A stretch of 64,000 nucleotides of DNA from Novosphingobium sp. CF614 (GCF_900113255.1 NZ_FOOR01000016.1:1-64000); one strand, 5' to 3'; counted from the stretch's first letter, positions 1-9,923 are shown. Numbers and translations: made by a program. Notes: generated from the letters alone by a model not told the origin.

Positions 1-231
1 CGCAATGAAACGCTGCGTGCGATCAAACGGCTCGGGCGCACTATCTGGAAGAAGTGGAGCGGCTATCATCGCCGCAGCCTCGTCGAAACGAAAATACACT
101 GCTTCAAGCTGCTCGGTCAGCGCGTCATGGCGCGCACCTTCGATCGTCAGATAACCGAGCTCAAAGTCCGTGCCGCAATCCTCAATCGCTTTTCGCAAAT
201 CGGAACGCCCAATACAGTCCGCGTCGGGTAG
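1..231 (+). CDS. IS5 family transposase, C-terminal fragment (cut by window edge)
   Basis: Frame 1 is open from the first base to the TAG at 229-231 and gives 76 residues. They include KRLGRTIWKKWSGYHRRS and LVETKMHCFKLLG, then end ...NRFSQIGTPNTVRVG. This is the basic C-terminal part of IS5-group DDE transposases: the conserved block Y-x2-R-x3-E (here YHRRSLVE) holds the third acidic residue of the DDE triad. The N-terminal part is outside the window, so it cannot be said whether the transposase is intact. A terminal inverted repeat follows about 40 bases downstream, as expected for an IS. Confidence 0.8.
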   Translation, partial: RNETLRAIKRLGRTIWKKWSGYHRRSLVETKIHCFKLLGQRVMARTFDRQITELKVRAAILNRFSQIGTPNTVRVG

Positions 232-267
232 TAATCCCAAATAAAGGATGATTCAGACCCATCTCGA

Positions 268-283
268 GTTGTGCAACAAAGCC
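268..283. repeat. Probable right terminal inverted repeat of the IS5-type element
   Basis: The sequence GTTGTGCAACAAAGCC follows the transposase stop by 36 bases. It contains the small palindrome TTGTGCAA and ends in the CAACAAAGCC terminus common among IS5-family elements. The assignment rests on motif resemblance only, because the partner repeat is not in the window. Confidence 0.55.
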
Positions 284-319
284 GTTCCAAACCGTCAGGC
301 CGCGTTAGCGACCTGAACC

Positions 320-367
320 AGCCGCTTTGAGCGGCTCACATCGTAAAGCCCCCGGCTCTGCCGGGGG
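320..367. terminator. Two adjacent hairpins between the IS end and tRNA-Pro
   Basis: Two stem-loops lie close together. The first has arms AGCCGCT and AGCGGCT around TTG (320-336). The second has arms CCCCCGGC and GCCGGGGG around TCT (349-367). The second is strong, but only ATACTTACT follows it on the plus strand and TTTACGATG on the minus strand, so a classical U-tract is missing. They may end transcription leaving the IS, or the tRNA transcript coming from the right. Confidence 0.4.
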
Positions 368-443
368 ATACTTACTCAATGCGCCCATACGGAAACGGGC
401 AGCTTTCGCTACCCGTATAGCTCATTACATATACTTGAAATAT

Positions 444-520
<77 letters not shown>

Positions 521-721
521 ACACTTCAGGCGTGGTCCGTGGAGGTGGAACTGAAGGCCACCTCACCGGCCCATGACGGATACTCGGGATCGCGGAGCGG
601 TCTCAAGTACGGGGTTCCCTTTAACGTTTCCGACATCGCAGGCAAGGGCCATCAGCGGTTGGGTGCCAGTTCTGCGCGCTTGCTGTTCGCTTCGGCATCG
701 GCGGAGCGGGCGGGTTGGCCT

Positions 722-1879
722 TCATTCTGCAAGGTTCTCCAAGTTGCCCGTGTCGATCGAGGCCACCGCGGACTTGAGTTCGTCGATGCTGCCGGCGGAG
801 CCTTCGGCCTCGACCAGGAAGCGGTTGCCGACCATGTGTCCGAACTTGCCGCTCTGGCTGGAATTGTTCCACGCCTCGGTCTGCATCTGGCCGTCGACGG
901 TGCCGGTCTTCTCGTAACCGTCGGCGTCTTCCCTCGATTGCTCGACCCCCATCGCCGCGCCCATGCCGGCAATCGCGCCCAGGCCATGGAGATCGGCGAC
1001 GCGCAAGGTGAAGCTCCTGTCGCCGGCGGTGTACTTCGCTTGCGCCGAAGTGCCCATGGGGCCCGCGCCCACGGTTTCGAGCGCGGTGCGGGCATAAGGG
1101 CCGATGGCTTCGGGCAGCAGGCCCTTGAGGCTGTCCGCCGCCACGGCCTTGGTCTTTCCGTTGGCCGCGTCTTCAAGCTGCTTGTTCATGGCATCGAGCT
1201 TGCCGACATCGACCGTGCCGACCCCGGGCACCGACACGCTGCCTTCGACCCGTTCGTGATCGGCGGGCGAGAACATCGCGGGCGCGGCGAACAGGCCCAC
1301 CATCGACGCGGTGAGGGCCGATGCGAGGATTCCGAGAACGAGCGCGCAGACCACGGTGACCGCCGTGAAGCCCACCGCCTTGTCTTCCGGCACTTTCATC
1401 AGCACCGGCGCCCCTGCATAGAACAGGTAGAGGCTGTAGAGGCCGACGATCCCCAGCACCGAGAGCGCCGGGACAAGGCTGAAGACGCCCGCGACCCAGC
1501 CCGCCGTCATGCTGCATGCCACCAGCTTGAACGCGCCAGCCTTGTTCGCGGTCCCCGAGAATTTCGGCGCCAGGAAGTTGGTGATCCAGGCCAGCACGAA
1601 GACGCCGATCAGGGCCATCACGTAGCTCACGATCGCGGTGGTAAGCCCGGTCACCAGCCCCGGGCGGTAGCGCACGAACAGCGCGCCGTAGCCGAAAAGC
1701 TGCCCGCCCACCAAGGCGGCGAGTGGGCCGATCGCGGCCAGCGGAAGGACGTAACCCTTGAGAACGGCTCCCGGGGGCGTGGTCTCGGCGGCGATTACCG
1801 GCCATTCCTCCTTCGGTTTCAGCAGGATTGCCTTGACCCGCTCGACGATGGGCTTTTGCCCGGCGATTCCGTTGTCCAT
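722..1879 (-). CDS. Yip1-family integral membrane protein
   Basis: This is a 385-residue membrane protein. The N-terminal half begins VERVKAILLKPKEEWPVIA, the typical Yip1/YIPF opening (a short amphipathic helix with xxWxxI), then about five hydrophobic segments up to roughly residue 215. The C-terminal 170 residues are soluble, with no motif I recognise. I chose the ATG at 1877-1879 because GGAGGGAGAGG lies just upstream; the frame extends 43 codons further up, but those residues look non-native (basic and overlapping the dnaE upstream region). It is divergent from dnaE with about 140 bases between the starts. In bacteria the family has no settled role. The domain assignment is solid; the function is unknown. 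Confidence 0.8.
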   Translation of the reverse strand: MDNGIAGQKPIVERVKAILLKPKEEWPVIAAETTPPGAVLKGYVLPLAAIGPLAALVGGQLFGYGALFVRYRPGLVTGLTTAIVSYVMALIGVFVLAWITNFLAPKFSGTANKAGAFKLVACSMTAGWVAGVFSLVPALSVLGIVGLYSLYLFYAGAPVLMKVPEDKAVGFTAVTVVCALVLGILASALTASMVGLFAAPAMFSPADHERVEGSVSVPGVGTVDVGKLDAMNKQLEDAANGKTKAVAADSLKGLLPEAIGPYARTALETVGAGPMGTSAQAKYTAGDRSFTLRVADLHGLGAIAGMGAAMGVEQSREDADGYEKTGTVDGQMQTEAWNNSSQSGKFGHMVGNRFLVEAEGSAGSIDELKSAVASIDTGNLENLAE

Positions 1880-2019
1880 GTCCTCTCCCTCCATGGCACG
1901 CATCCCTTTGCCCGAGTGAACCACAAGTTCGCGGGTTTGGCCAGCGCGGCGTCGCGTTTCCCCGGCTTTATGGCGCGCCGTTCTTGATCCCGCCTGGAAA
2001 GCGGACATATCCTCCGGGC

Positions 2020-5000
2020 ATGGCTTTCGCTCCCTTCGTTCCGCTTCGCATCTTCTCCAGCTTCACCATGCTGGACGGGGCGATCGATCCGAAGGCCGCC
2101 GCCAAGCTGACCAAGGAACGCAAGTTTCCCGCGGCCGCGATCTGCGATCGCAACGGCCTCTATGGCGCGCCGACCTTTGCCGGAGCGTGCAGGGGGGCAG
2201 GGGTGCAGCCGATCATCGGCACGTTCCTGGCCGTGGCAAGGCCCCAGCGAGGCGGAGCGGCGCCGGGGCAGGAGCCGCCGATCGACTGGCTGGCGCTGTT
2301 CGCGCAGAGCGAGGCCGGCTGGCTCAATCTCTGCCATCTCGTCAGCCGCGCGCATCTCGATCGGCCGCTGGAGTTCGATCCGCATGTCGAACTGGACGAC
2401 CTGCGCGGGCATGCCGACGGGCTGATCTGCCTCACCGGCGGTCATGAGGGCGCGCTGGCGCGGCTCTATGCGCAGGGCCGGCACGAGGCGGCGGAAAGCT
2501 ATTGCGACAGTTTGCGGGCGCTGTTCGGCGACCGGCTCTACATCGAGATCACCCGCACCGGAGAGCCCGAGGAGGACGAGAGCGAGGAGGATCTGATCGC
2601 ACTGGCCTATCGGCACGACATCCCGCTGGTGGCCAGCAACCCGGCCCAGTTCGCCGAGAAGCATTTCCACGCCGCGCACGATGCCATGCTGTGCATCGCC
2701 AATTCGACCCATGTCGATGCCGCCGAGCGGCCGCGCTCCAGCTCCGAACGCTGGGTCAAGCCGGCCGGGGCCATGGAGGAGCTGTTCGCCGACCTGCCCG
2801 AGGCGCTGGCGAATACCCTCGTCATCGCCCGGCGCTGCGCCTATGCGCCGCCCAAGCGCAAGCCCTTGCTGCCCAGCCTTGCCGGCGACCGCGAGGGCGA
2901 GGCGCGGATGCTGGCCGGCGACGCGCGCGCGGGCCTGGCCAAGCGCCTCGCGCCCTATTGGCCGGACGCCGCCGAGCAGGACCTTGCCGAAGCGCTGGCG
3001 CTGGAGGGAGAGGAGCGCAAGGCCGCCTACGCAATCCTGCGCGAAAAAGGCGTTGGAGAGGACTTCCTCGAATATGCCGATCGTCTGGACTTCGAAATCC
3101 AGATCATCATCGGGATGGGCTTTCCCGGCTACTTCCTGATCGTTGCCGACTTCATCAAGTGGGCCAAGGACAATGGCATTCCAGTGGGGCCTGGCCGCGG
3201 TTCGGGCGCCGGCTCGCTGGTGGCCTGGTCGCTGACCATCACCGATCTCGACCCGCTGCGGCTCGGCCTGCTGTTCGAACGCTTCCTCAACCCGGAACGC
3301 GTCTCGATGCCCGACTTCGACATCGACTTCTGCGAAACCCGGCGGGGCGAAGTGATCCGTTACGTGCAGGGCAAGTACGGGCACGACCACGTCGCCCAGA
3401 TCATCACCTTCGGCAAGATGAAGGCGCGCGCGGTGCTGCGCGACTGCGGGCGCATCCTGCAGATGAGCTATGGCCGGGTCGACAGCCTGTGCAAGATGGT
3501 GCCCAACCATCCCACCGATCCCTGGACGCTCGACCGCGCGCTCAACGGCGCCGCCGATTTCCGCCGCGAGTACGATACCGACCCCGAGGTGAAGCGGCTG
3601 GTCGACCTGGCGGTCCAGCTGGAAGGCCTGCCGCGCAATTCCTCGACCCATGCGGCCGGTGTCGTCATCGGCGACCGCCCGCTGGCACAGCTGATCCCGC
3701 TTTACCGCGATCCGCGCTCGGACATGCCGGTGACCCAGTTCGACATGAAATATGTCGAGGACACCGGGCTGGTGAAGTTCGACTTCCTCGGCCTCAAGAC
3801 GCTGTCGGTGCTGCGCAAGGCCTGCGACCTGCTGGAGCGGCGCGGCGTCTCGATCGACCTGTCGACGCTGGGGTGGGACGATCCTGCCGTTTACGAACTG
3901 CTCAAGCGCGGCGATACCGTCGGCGTGTTCCAGCTCGAATCGGAAGGCATGCGCCGCACCCTGGCGGCCGTGAAGCCGACCAACTTCGGCGACATCATCG
4001 CGCTGGTTTCGCTCTATCGCCCGGGTCCGATGGACAACATCCCGCTGTTCGGCCGCCGCAAGAACGGGCTGGAGGCGATCGAGTACCCGCATGAGAAGCT
4101 GGCCGGCATCCTGGGCGAGACTTACGGCATCTTCGTCTACCAGGAACAGGTGATGCAGGCAGCGCAGATCCTGGCCGGCTATTCGCTGGGCGACGCCGAC
4201 CTGCTGCGCCGCGCGATGGGCAAGAAAGTCCAGGCCGAGATGGATGCCCAGCGCCAGCGCTTCGTCGATGGCTGCAAGGCGGTATCCGGTATCGACAAGG
4301 CCAAGGCCAACGAACTGTTCGACTTGATCGACAAGTTCGCCGGCTATGGCTTCAACAAGTCGCACGCTGCCGCCTATGCGCTGCTGGCCTATCACACCGC
4401 GTGGTTCAAGGCGCACTATCCGCATGAATTCTACGCCGCCGCGATGTGCTTCGACATGCACCAATCGGAAAAGCTGGCGATCTTCGTGGACGACATGCGC
4501 CGCAACGGCATTGAACTCGCGGCGCCCGATATCAACATGTCCGAGGCCGAGTTCATCGTCGAGGAGACGCCGGACAGCCATGCGGTGCGCTATGCGCTCG
4601 CGGGCATCCGCAATGTCGGCGAAAAGGCGATGGACGCGATCGTCGCCGAGCGCGAGGCCAATGGCCGCTTCGCCAACCTTGATGACCTGTTTCGCCGCGC
4701 GCCCGCCGGTTCGATGAATCGCCGCCAGCTCGAAAGCCTGGCCGCCGCCGGCGCGTTCGATTGCCTGGAGCCGAACCGCGCCAGGATTCTCGCCAGCGCC
4801 GACATCCTGCTGGCCGAGGCGGACCGGTCCTCGCGCGAGCGCAACAGCGACCAGCACGGCCTGTTCGGCGGGGAGGAGCATGTCGAACAGGGCCTGCGCC
4901 TTGTCGACTGCCCGCCGTGGAGCCGCGCGGACCAGATGGCCAAGGAGCGCGAGAACTTCGGCTTCTACTTCGCCGCGCACCCGGTGGAGCAGTTCCGCGC

Positions 5001-5595
5001 GGTGGCTTCGGCCAATGGCGCGCGTACCCATGCCAGCCTGATCCTGGGCGGGGGCGGCGGGGGGCGCACCGGCGCGGTCATGGCGGCGATGGTGGAGAAC
5101 GTGCAGAAGCGCAAGACCCGCAAGGGCAAGGACTTCGTGATGGCCGACTTCTCCGATCAGTCGGGCAATTTCTCCGCCTCGTGCTTCGAGGAGAGCCTGG
5201 TCGAGAGTTTCGTGAAGTGGGCCAGAGAGGGGGTCTGCGTGCTTCTCAACGTCGAGCTGGACAGCCCCAGCGCCGATGAGCCCCCGCGCGTCACCGTGCG
5301 CGGCGCGCGGCCTCTTGCCGAAGTCAAGGCCGACGCGCGCATGGTGCTGCGGCTCGATATCGACCGGGTCGAGGCGGTGCAGGAACTGGCGCTGCTGATG
5401 CGGCCGGGCGCCAAGGGCTGCGGTGAAGTGATCGCCACCCTGCACCTGGGCGACGGTCGCCAGCAGCAGGTCCGCCTGGGGCGCGACTTCGCGCTTGACG
5501 GCGACTTTGCCGAACGGCTGGCGTCCGTCGCCGGGTTGTCCAATATTTCGCTGACCGCCCGCCGCGGCGCGGAGCACTTGCGGCTGGTCGCCTGA
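2020..5595 (+). CDS. dnaE: DNA polymerase III subunit alpha
   Basis: This is the catalytic subunit of the replicative DNA polymerase, 1191 residues from the ATG at 2020; a TTG 12 codons upstream is also open. The order is PHP domain (about 1-280), palm/thumb/fingers, helix-hairpin-helix and OB-fold. The palm motif PDFDIDF gives the catalytic aspartates D432 and D434, and GPGRGSGAGSLVAW and YQEQVMQAAQIL are clear polymerase blocks. In the PHP domain the opening motif reads RIFSSF where E. coli has RVHSDY, so metal-site residues are missing and the domain is unlikely to act as a nuclease; proofreading would need a separate DnaQ, which is not in this window. It is the DnaE1 type by length and does not sit in an imuA-imuB-dnaE2 cassette. 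Confidence 0.97.
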   Translation: MAFAPFVPLRIFSSFTMLDGAIDPKAAAKLTKERKFPAAAICDRNGLYGAPTFAGACRGAGVQPIIGTFLAVARPQRGGAAPGQEPPIDWLALFAQSEAGWLNLCHLVSRAHLDRPLEFDPHVELDDLRGHADGLICLTGGHEGALARLYAQGRHEAAESYCDSLRALFGDRLYIEITRTGEPEEDESEEDLIALAYRHDIPLVASNPAQFAEKHFHAAHDAMLCIANSTHVDAAERPRSSSERWVKPAGAMEELFADLPEALANTLVIARRCAYAPPKRKPLLPSLAGDREGEARMLAGDARAGLAKRLAPYWPDAAEQDLAEALALEGEERKAAYAILREKGVGEDFLEYADRLDFEIQIIIGMGFPGYFLIVADFIKWAKDNGIPVGPGRGSGAGSLVAWSLTITDLDPLRLGLLFERFLNPERVSMPDFDIDFCETRRGEVIRYVQGKYGHDHVAQIITFGKMKARAVLRDCGRILQMSYGRVDSLCKMVPNHPTDPWTLDRALNGAADFRREYDTDPEVKRLVDLAVQLEGLPRNSSTHAAGVVIGDRPLAQLIPLYRDPRSDMPVTQFDMKYVEDTGLVKFDFLGLKTLSVLRKACDLLERRGVSIDLSTLGWDDPAVYELLKRGDTVGVFQLESEGMRRTLAAVKPTNFGDIIALVSLYRPGPMDNIPLFGRRKNGLEAIEYPHEKLAGILGETYGIFVYQEQVMQAAQILAGYSLGDADLLRRAMGKKVQAEMDAQRQRFVDGCKAVSGIDKAKANELFDLIDKFAGYGFNKSHAAAYALLAYHTAWFKAHYPHEFYAAAMCFDMHQSEKLAIFVDDMRRNGIELAAPDINMSEAEFIVEETPDSHAVRYALAGIRNVGEKAMDAIVAEREANGRFANLDDLFRRAPAGSMNRRQLESLAAAGAFDCLEPNRARILASADILLAEADRSSRERNSDQHGLFGGEEHVEQGLRLVDCPPWSRADQMAKERENFGFYFAAHPVEQFRAVASANGARTHASLILGGGGGGRTGAVMAAMVENVQKRKTRKGKDFVMADFSDQSGNFSASCFEESLVESFVKWAREGVCVLLNVELDSPSADEPPRVTVRGARPLAEVKADARMVLRLDIDRVEAVQELALLMRPGAKGCGEVIATLHLGDGRQQQVRLGRDFALDGDFAERLASVAGLSNISLTARRGAEHLRLVA

Positions 5596-5702
5596 ACGCG
5601 AATCGCGTGGAGGGCGAAGGGCCCGAAATCCGAATCGAGACCGGCCGCATCGAGCGCGTCGAAGGACCTGGCCAGGGCGATTTGAGCCTGCGCTGGATTG
5701 CT

Positions 5703-5769
5703 TCGGCGGCTTTGCCGCCTCGCGGGCGACGAGGGATAAGATGAGTCTCCGCTTCAAAGGACTTGGCAT
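5703..5769 (+). repeat. Copy of a dispersed intergenic repeat (family ending AGACTTGGYAT), 3' part
   Basis: It starts with a GGCGGC/GCCGCC hairpin, continues CGCGGGCGACGAGGG, and ends GATGAGTCTC...AAGGACTTGGCAT. Similar ends occur at 31408-31508, 33157-33202, 34733-34842 and 42138-42220. The left terminal repeat is missing here. It fills the space between the convergent dnaE and radical SAM genes. Confidence 0.75.
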
Positions 5770-5800
5770 AGCGGGACGAATCTTGGACGCGATGCCCCGG

Positions 5801-6874
5801 TCAAATCCCCAACGACAATTGACCGTCCAACGCGGGGCGCTGGAAGGCCGTGCAATCGAGCGCGATTTGCGGTCCGCCGATGCCCAGGCGCTGCGCGGCG
5901 ACCCGGAAGCGGCGGCGGAACAAGTCCGCCCAGACCCCGTCCGGTCTCATCCGGGTGAAAAAGTCCGGATCGTTGTCACGTCCGCCGCGTATGGAGCGGA
6001 TGGTGGCCATGACTTTCCCCGCGCGATCCGGGAAATGGGTTTCCAGCCATTCGCGGAACAGCGGCGCGACTTCGTGGGGCAGGCGGATGATGATCCAGGT
6101 CGCCGCCCGGACACCCTGCGCGGCCGCCTCGGCGAGGATGGTTTCCAGGAAGCTGTCGGTGATCGAGGGGATGACCGGCGCGATCGAGACGTGGACGGGG
6201 ACGCCGGCGGCGGCCAAGCGCCCCAGCGCGGCGATCCGTTTCGCCGGCGCGCTGGTGCGCGGCTCCAGCAGGCGCGAAAGGCTGGGATCGAGGCTGGTGA
6301 TCGAAATCCCGACGGCGACAAGATCGCGGCGGGCCATTTCCTCCAGCAGGTCGAGATCGCGCAGCACCCGGTCGGACTTGGTGGTGATGGTTACCGGGTG
6401 CCGTGTCTCCAGGCACAGTTCGAGCACCCGGCGGGTGATGCGGTAACGTCCCTCGATCGGCTGGTACGGATCGGTGTTGGTGCCCATGGCGATCGGCGCG
6501 GGCCGGTAGCCGGGCTTGGCCAGCGTCTCGCGCAGGAGCCGCGCGGCGGCGGGCTTGGCGAACAGCCTGGTCTCGAAGTCGAGCCCGGGGGAAAGGTCGT
6601 GATAGGCATGGGTCGGCCGCGCGAAACAGTAGATGCAGCCATGCTCGCAGCCGCGATAGGCGTTGATCGAACGATCGAAGGGAATGTCGGGCGACTTGTT
6701 GAAGGACAGGATCGAACGGGGATGTTCCTCGGTTACGGTGGTGGCCGGATTGCGCCGTGGTCCGTCGACGATCCCGGCGTTGTCCAGCCAATCCCCGTCG
6801 GCCTCTTTCGCGGGCAAGTTGAAGCGGGCGCTTCCGGCGCTGCTTGCAGTTCCTCTGCCTTTGACCGCTTTCAT
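5801..6874 (-). CDS. PA0069-family radical SAM protein
   Basis: A 357-residue radical SAM enzyme with the cluster motif CEHGCIYC (CX3CX2C) in [20 protein letters not shown], as in the SplB-like/PA0069 family. The conserved context [12 protein letters not shown] and the later block [13 protein letters not shown] are hallmarks of the family. It should bind one [4Fe-4S] cluster and cleave S-adenosylmethionine; the substrate is not known. It is not the spore photoproduct lyase itself, because this is not a spore former. The chosen start is the ATG at 6872-6874 (MKAVKGRG); a TTG nine codons upstream also exists and no strong ribosome site separates them. It is convergent with dnaE and divergent from msrB. 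Confidence 0.88.
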   Translation of the reverse strand: MKAVKGRGTASSAGSARFNLPAKEADGDWLDNAGIVDGPRRNPATTVTEEHPRSILSFNKSPDIPFDRSINAYRGCEHGCIYCFARPTHAYHDLSPGLDFETRLFAKPAAARLLRETLAKPGYRPAPIAMGTNTDPYQPIEGRYRITRRVLELCLETRHPVTITTKSDRVLRDLDLLEEMARRDLVAVGISITSLDPSLSRLLEPRTSAPAKRIAALGRLAAAGVPVHVSIAPVIPSITDSFLETILAEAAAQGVRAATWIIIRLPHEVAPLFREWLETHFPDRAGKVMATIRSIRGGRDNDPDFFTRMRPDGVWADLFRRRFRVAAQRLGIGGPQIALDCTAFQRPALDGQLSLGI

Positions 6875-7028
6875 CGGGCTATTTGAACATAAAGGGAACA
6901 AAAGTCAAATCGAACGCGCGGCGATCGCGATCCTGCCGGATCGCGGGCTTGCGTCCGGTGCGGACTGGACAATGGCGAAAAAGCGCCCATATCCGGCCCG
7001 ACAAGGAGCCCTGAAGGAGGCAGCCGCG

Positions 7029-7427
7029 ATGACCGACAAGATCCAGCTCACCGATGCCGAATGGCGCGAGAAGTTGGGCCCGGAGCAGTATCACGTCCTG
7101 CGCGAGGCGGGGACCGAGCGGGCTTTCACCGGCAAGTACGAGAAGAACAAGCAGGAAGGCATGTACTATTGCGCCGGCTGCGGCGCGCCCCTGTTCTCCT
7201 CGGAGACGAAGTACGATTCCGGCTCCGGCTGGCCGAGCTATACCGCGCCGGTGGGCGAGGACGCCGTCGACGAGCACCGCGACATGTCGCACGGCATGCT
7301 CCGCACGGAAGTGACCTGCGCGAAATGCGCCGGGCATCTCGGCCACGTGTTCCCCGATGGTCCGGGGCCCACGGGCATGCGTTACTGCATCAACAGCGCC
7401 TCGCTGGATTTCAAGCCGAAGGCGTGA
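7029..7427 (+). CDS. msrB: Peptide-methionine (R)-S-oxide reductase
   Basis: A 132-residue MsrB that reduces the R form of methionine sulfoxide in proteins, using thioredoxin. Two CxxC pairs (C48/C51 and C97/C100) form the structural zinc site, and RYCINSASL holds the catalytic C120. The blocks [11 protein letters not shown] and [11 protein letters not shown] are typical. The length is normal for a stand-alone MsrB; there is no fused MsrA. The start at 7029 is set by AAGGAGG about 8 bases upstream, although the frame is open well beyond it. The nearest plus-strand neighbour is a PBP gene 126 bases downstream, probably with its own promoter. Confidence 0.97.
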   Translation: MTDKIQLTDAEWREKLGPEQYHVLREAGTERAFTGKYEKNKQEGMYYCAGCGAPLFSSETKYDSGSGWPSYTAPVGEDAVDEHRDMSHGMLRTEVTCAKCAGHLGHVFPDGPGPTGMRYCINSASLDFKPKA

Positions 7428-7553
7428 GGCCGTCGGTCCCGGCTCGCGCTCCGCGCCGTGCCGGGAACCGTTAACCTCGGGTTACAAATCGCGGTGCAAG
7501 GTGTAGGAAGCCACCGGACCTGCCTGTCCGCTAGAGGGGTTTGCACCTAACAC

Positions 7554-9749
7554 ATGGCCAAGAATTCCGGCCCGAACCGCAAGTCGAGCGGTCTTTCCTC
7601 CCAACCCGTCAAGAAGCCCCTATGGCGCCGTGCCTTGCGCGGGGCCATGATCTGGGGGTTCGCGCTCGCGCTGCTGGGCGCGATCTTCCTTGGCACCGCC
7701 GTGTTCTTCACCGAGCGCGAACTGCCCGACTACAACGCGCTCAAGAGCAGCCAGAACGGGCAGATGATCGTGGTGCGCGCGCGGGACGGTTCGGAGCTGG
7801 TCTCGCTGGGGCCGAGCTATGGCAAGTGGCTGCCTTACGACCAGATCCCGCAAGTGATGAAGGACGCCATGGTCTCGGTCGAGGACCGGCGTTTTCGCGA
7901 CCATCCCGGGGTCGATCCGATCGGCCTGATGCGCGCGGTCTATGTCTCGCTGACGACGGGCGGCCGGGCCAAGGCGACATCGACGATCACCCAGCAGCTG
8001 GCGCGCAACGTCTTCCTCAACAACAGCCGCTCGATGGGTCGCAAGGCGCGCGAGGCGGTGCTGGCCCTCGCGCTGGAACGCAAGTTCAGCAAGGATCAGA
8101 TCCTCGAGCTGTACCTGAACAAGGTCTATTTCGGCGGCGGCGCCTACGGCATCGATGCGGCCAGCCGCAAGTTCTTCGGCCACCCCGCGACCGGTCTTTC
8201 GACGGCTGAGGCGGCGATCATCGCCGGGCTCGTCAAGGCGCCCTCCAACTACTCGCCCACCGCCGATGTCGACGCCGCGATCGAGCGCGGCAAGGTCGTG
8301 CTCTCGCTGATGGCGCGGGCGGGTGTCATCACCCCGGCCGAGGCGGACGAAATCGACTTGTCGCAAGTCAAGATCGCCAAGGAAAAGGGCCAGAACTCGG
8401 TCCGCTACTTCACCGACTGGACGCTGCCCCAGCTCGATACGCTGCTGCCCGAAACCAGCGAGCCGATCGAGGTCTGGACCACGCTCGATCCCGCCATGCA
8501 GAAGGCGGCAACTGCCGCGATCGACGCCAACGTGCCCAAGGGCACCCAGGGCGCGCTGGTCAGCCTCGATCGCGACGGCGCGGTGCTGGCGATGGTCGGC
8601 GGCACCGACTACGTCAATTCCAACTACAACCGCGCCACCAACGCCGTGCGTCAGCCCGGCTCGGCCTGGAAGCTGTTCGTCTACCTCGCCGCGCTGGAGG
8701 CGGGCTATACCCCCAGCGACCGGGTGGTCGACGAGCCGGTGACCATCGATGGCTGGAGCCCGCAGAATTCCGGCCGCAATTTCGCGGGCGAGATCGACGT
8801 GCGCACCGCCTTCGCCTATTCGAAGAACACCATCGCCGCGCAGCTCGGCAACGAGGTCGGCTTCGGCACCGTCGCCAGCATGGCGCGCCGCTTCGGCATC
8901 ACCACTGCGATCAACACCAAGCCGGCGATGGTGCTGGGCACTTCCGAAGTGCGCCTGATCGACATGACGCGCGCCTTTGCCGCGGTCTCGGCCGGCGGCA
9001 CCTCGGTCGAGCCCTACGGCATCACCAAGGTCACGACCCAGGACGGCGACGTGCTCTATCAGCACAAGTCGGTGCAGGGCCAGGTCCTGGTGCCGCACTA
9101 CGTCGCCGCCGGGATCACCGACCTGCTGCAGACCGCCGTCGCTACCGGAACCGGACGCGCCGCGCAGATCGGCCGGCCGGTGGCGGGCAAGACCGGCACC
9201 ACCACCTCGAACAAGGACGGCTGGTTCCTGGGCTTCTCGAGCGGTATCACCACCGGCGTGTGGATGGGCCGCGACGATGCCAGGGCCGTGTCCGGCCTGT
9301 CGGGCGGCCATGCCCCGGCGCGGGCCTTCGCGGACTACATGAAGGTGGCGGTCGCCCGGCGCCCGGTCGAACAGTTCGACACCAAGCTCCAGCTTCCCGA
9401 ATGGCAGCTCGAGCCCGACGACGAACAGCTCCAGGGCAATCCGGACGATTACTACTACGTCGATGAGAACGGGAACCTGGTGAAGCCGGGCAGTGGCACG
9501 ACACCCGACGATCAGCCGCGCTACGAAGACGGCAGCGTCGGCCCCGGACCGGGCCCCGGATCGGCGCAGGTCCCGGACTACGGCCCGCCGGCGGCGGCCG
9601 GCAACGACTTCCTCGACCGGGCGACGGGCAAGGGCGGCTCTGCACAGGACCCGGGATTGAGGACGGGGCAGGGAGTGGGCACGCCCACGCCGCGAATCTC
9701 GCCGACCCCGCGCCCATCGCCGACGCGCTCGCCCGCGGGCGTTCCCTGA
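7554..9749 (+). CDS. Class A penicillin-binding protein (PBP1A family, bifunctional)
   Basis: This 731-residue protein makes and cross-links peptidoglycan. The N-terminus is basic and is followed by one membrane anchor (about 30-52). The glycosyltransferase (family GT51) domain shows VEDRRFRDHPGVD, STITQQLARN and KDQILELYLNKVYFGGG. The transpeptidase domain shows QPGSAWKLF with nucleophile S370, SKNT as the SxN motif, and KTGTT. The GT motif usually written GGSTITQQ reads KATSTITQQ here. The C-terminal 100 residues are a low-complexity tail rich in Pro, Gly, Asp and Thr. It is the first of two class A PBPs in the window; the other starts at 39439. No clear ribosome site is seen before the ATG. 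Confidence 0.93.
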   Translation: MAKNSGPNRKSSGLSSQPVKKPLWRRALRGAMIWGFALALLGAIFLGTAVFFTERELPDYNALKSSQNGQMIVVRARDGSELVSLGPSYGKWLPYDQIPQVMKDAMVSVEDRRFRDHPGVDPIGLMRAVYVSLTTGGRAKATSTITQQLARNVFLNNSRSMGRKAREAVLALALERKFSKDQILELYLNKVYFGGGAYGIDAASRKFFGHPATGLSTAEAAIIAGLVKAPSNYSPTADVDAAIERGKVVLSLMARAGVITPAEADEIDLSQVKIAKEKGQNSVRYFTDWTLPQLDTLLPETSEPIEVWTTLDPAMQKAATAAIDANVPKGTQGALVSLDRDGAVLAMVGGTDYVNSNYNRATNAVRQPGSAWKLFVYLAALEAGYTPSDRVVDEPVTIDGWSPQNSGRNFAGEIDVRTAFAYSKNTIAAQLGNEVGFGTVASMARRFGITTAINTKPAMVLGTSEVRLIDMTRAFAAVSAGGTSVEPYGITKVTTQDGDVLYQHKSVQGQVLVPHYVAAGITDLLQTAVATGTGRAAQIGRPVAGKTGTTTSNKDGWFLGFSSGITTGVWMGRDDARAVSGLSGGHAPARAFADYMKVAVARRPVEQFDTKLQLPEWQLEPDDEQLQGNPDDYYYVDENGNLVKPGSGTTPDDQPRYEDGSVGPGPGPGSAQVPDYGPPAAAGNDFLDRATGKGGSAQDPGLRTGQGVGTPTPRISPTPRPSPTRSPAGVP

Positions 9750-9872
9750 GGAAGGCGGGCGGCGTGCCATCGGCGTGATGGCACCCGCTTGAAATTTTGA
9801 CAAATTCCATCATCCCGAACCTGATCCGGGATCGGTGGCTGTGTCTACGGGCAGCCCCCCTGCCAAACGAAA

Positions 9873-9898
9873 GCGCCCGCCGGAGTGATCCGGCGGGC
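9873..9898 (-). terminator. Rho-independent terminator of degP
   Basis: A perfect hairpin with arms CGCCCGCCGG and CCGGCGGGCG around AGTGAT lies 26 bases past the degP stop. On the minus strand it is followed by CTTTCGTTT, a reasonable U-rich tail. On the plus strand the following TCTCGTCTC is weaker, so it mainly serves degP. Confidence 0.75.
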
Positions 9899-9923
9899 GT
9901 CTCGTCTCGCGGGTTCGGTGCGG

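Larger units (their letters stand above)
1..283 (+). mobile_element. 3' end of an IS5-type insertion sequence
   Basis: The left edge of the window lies inside an insertion sequence: a transposase tail (1-231), a short non-coding stretch, and a terminal sequence ending GTGCAACAAAGCC at 271-283. The reverse complement, GGCTTTGTTGCAC, resembles the outer end of many IS5-family (IS903/IS5-like) elements. The other end lies outside the window, so neither completeness nor a target duplication can be judged. Confidence 0.7.

Noticed and set aside
1819..5769. 1316-codon open frame antisense to dnaE
   Set aside because: It results from high GC at third positions; the sense frame matches DnaE throughout and the antisense product resembles no family.
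9799..9833. CATCCCGAACCTGATCCGGGAT segment after the first PBP gene as a separate terminator
   Set aside because: It resembles a common intergenic repeat but the stem is short and interrupted and only one copy is present; the strong hairpin at 9873-9898 explains termination better.
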